Assembly (NCBI GenBank): GCA_964655195.1
Contig: CAZZLK010000131.1
Span: 1 to 5,344 of the forward strand
Reading direction: 5' to 3'
DNA length: 5,344 bases
Source of the DNA: DUMJ01 sp964655195
GTDB taxonomy: Bacteria; DUMJ01
Shown: positions 4,855 to 5,344 of the stretch, in pieces
How the letters are laid out: every line of letters begins with the position of its first letter
Position numbering within the stretch: position 1 is the first letter of the stretch
Position numbers and translations under genes: made by a program
Notes under the pieces: generated by a model
What the model was told of the DNA's origin: nothing
What the model saw: only the letters and a program-made list of their open reading frames with translations
Database searches by the model: none

Positions 4855-5085
4855 TAAAGTTAGATTGAAAAACTTAATAACCCCGGGCTATAAGAGCCTA
4901 TAAAATAAGGGGTACGCACCTTGAAAATTAAATATTGGGACAAAAAGTGCAATTAGCTACTAAGAGCCCACATTCCGCAGGTACACCTTATAAATTTAGT
5001 ATTTTCCACATATGCTTATTATTTATCGTAAAAATTAATGTGGCTTCTAGCCTATATGTTTGGCACTCCTGCGGAATATAGGTAA
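4847..5085. repeat. 11-bp direct repeat AATATAGGTAA, two copies
   Basis: Identical copies lie at 4847-4857 and 5075-5085, with 217 nt between them. The right copy overlaps the right arm of the ATTCCGCAGG inverted repeat by three bases. The length would suit a target-site duplication, but the enclosed segment shows no matching inverted ends at its borders, so chance in AT-rich DNA remains possible. Confidence 0.4.
4972..5077. repeat. 10-bp perfect inverted repeat ATTCCGCAGG / CCTGCGGAAT, 86-nt gap
   Basis: The arms are 4972-4981 and 5068-5077, GC-richer than the AT-rich sequence between them. A second inverted pair, CCACAT (5006-5011) and ATGTGG (5038-5043), is nested inside, so the 106-nt segment could fold as a two-tier stem if transcribed. 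Alternatively, one or both arms could be transposase-binding end sequences of the insertion sequence that begins here. Confidence 0.6.
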
Positions 5086-5110
5086 GAGACCTTCTTGTAG
5101 TCTCTCTTAC
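5082..5110 (-). terminator. Hairpin downstream of the transposase gene
   Basis: GTAAGAGA (5082-5089) pairs with TCTCTTAC (5103-5110) as an 8-bp stem with a 13-nt loop. An alternative pairing adds GAGAC/GTCTC with a 2-nt bulge. It lies about 33 nt past the transposase stop on the minus strand. No T-run follows, so it would be a weak or factor-dependent terminator, or a barrier to read-through. Confidence 0.35.
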
Positions 5111-5142
5111 ACCTTAATATCTAGCTTCCGATAAACTTAAGT

Positions 5143-5344
5143 CTAGGTTGCCTCTTCAGCCCAACTGGTAAGATGTCCAACTATGTTAGGTCTAGCATAG
5201 TCTCTCCAGGCATCCAGATGGATGTTTATGCATATAAGAGCTATCCTCCATACCCATTGCTTCCTACTATAAACTCTGGCTTTTTCTAGCTCATAATCTA
5301 TCAATATACGTTTCATACACCTTTCAACTGAAGATCGATTCTTG
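5143..5344 (-). CDS. DDE-type transposase, C-terminal fragment
   Basis: Read from 5343 on the minus strand, a frame too short to stand out is open for 66 codons to TAG at 5145-5143. Its start lies beyond the window. The peptide has RSSVERCMKRILIDYELEKA, then SRKQWVWRIALICINIHLDAW. This fits the end of IS4-like DDE transposases: an R-x3-E element carrying the third catalytic acid (Glu7 of the visible part), a basic helix, and a closing 'hLDAW'-type helix. I recognise the pattern but not the exact IS family. Whether the gene is intact cannot be judged from this part, although no frameshift or stop interrupts it. It faces the tRNA-Asn gene across about 550 nt of mostly noncoding sequence. Confidence 0.65.
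   Translation of the reverse strand, partial: KNRSSVERCMKRILIDYELEKARVYSRKQWVWRIALICINIHLDAWRDYARPNIVGHLTSWAEEAT

Larger units (their letters stand above)
4829..5142. other. Noncoding stretch of about 310 nt, no gene recognised
   Basis: I see no long open frame on either strand here and no RNA family I recognise. It holds a promoter-like element at its left edge and a small hairpin, GGCT/AGCC (4886-4889, 4895-4898), bracketed by CCCC (4881-4884) and GGGG (4909-4912). TAAGAGCC occurs twice (4891-4898, 4961-4968). It also contains the ATTCCGCAGG inverted repeat, the AATATAGGTAA direct repeat and a hairpin at 5082-5110. The right part is probably the 3' untranslated end of the insertion sequence. 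Confidence 0.5.
4972..5344 (-). mobile_element. Insertion sequence, 3' part, running off the right edge (left border uncertain)
   Basis: The transposase C-terminus at 5143-5344 shows that an insertion sequence enters the window from the right. Its border must lie left of 5143. I set it provisionally at the ATTCCGCAGG arm at 4972, because that arm reads inwards as an end repeat would; the other arm near 5068-5077 is the second candidate. The other end of the element is outside the window, so the border cannot be fixed. Confidence 0.4.

Noticed and set aside
4587..4887. Possible tRNA attachment-site duplication (CCCGGGG near 4881-4887)
   Set aside because: Only seven GC-rich bases match the tRNA 3' end, and in inverted orientation. 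No integrase gene is visible.
4861..4930. CRISPR-like fragments (GATTGAAA, CTTGAAAATTAAA)
   Set aside because: There is no regularly spaced repeat and no spacer pattern; the resemblance is to short AT-rich strings only.

Overview
The window looks like chromosomal DNA from an AT-rich bacterium. The tRNA gene encodes its own CCA end, promoters are sigma70-like (TTGACW / TATAAT), Shine-Dalgarno sites are purine-rich, and genes are tightly overlapped. The proteins are rich in Lys, Glu and Ile, which is common in anaerobes and thermophiles. I cannot name a phylum from this.

Layout. Positions 1-206 (+) hold the 3' end of a class II sugar-bisphosphate aldolase gene. It meets, tail to tail and sharing its stop bases (TTAG), a four-gene minus-strand operon running from 3977 down to 203. 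In transcription order the operon encodes a divergent tRNA-guanine transglycosylase (Tgt family), a full-length homologue of the aminoglycoside-resistance 16S rRNA m7G1405 methyltransferases (RmtB/ArmA/Sgm/FmrO family), RsmI (2'-O-methylation of 16S C1402), and a zinc-dependent medium-chain alcohol/polyol dehydrogenase. Consecutive genes overlap by 8, 8 and 4 nt. A short divergent promoter region (about 3978-4060) separates the operon from a plus-strand VOC/glyoxalase-fold gene. A well-formed promoter and a tRNA-Asn(GTT) gene follow at once. From 4598 to 5142 there is little or no convincing coding sequence: two promoter-like elements, one doubtful short ORF, several small inverted and direct repeats, and no RNA family I recognise. 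The right edge (5143-5344, minus) holds the C-terminus of a DDE-type transposase, so an insertion sequence begins within the last few hundred bases.

How the genes fit together. The first three operon genes belong to RNA-modification families acting at or near the decoding centre: the wobble base of tRNA (Tgt family), and G1405 and C1402 in helix 44 of 16S rRNA. The nearby tRNA-Asn has the U33-G34-U35 sequence that Tgt enzymes recognise. The main point of interest is an Rmt-type enzyme, best known as an acquired resistance determinant or a self-protection gene of antibiotic producers, embedded in what looks like a resident RNA-modification operon. It sits next to a Tgt homologue whose substrate-pocket motif is altered.
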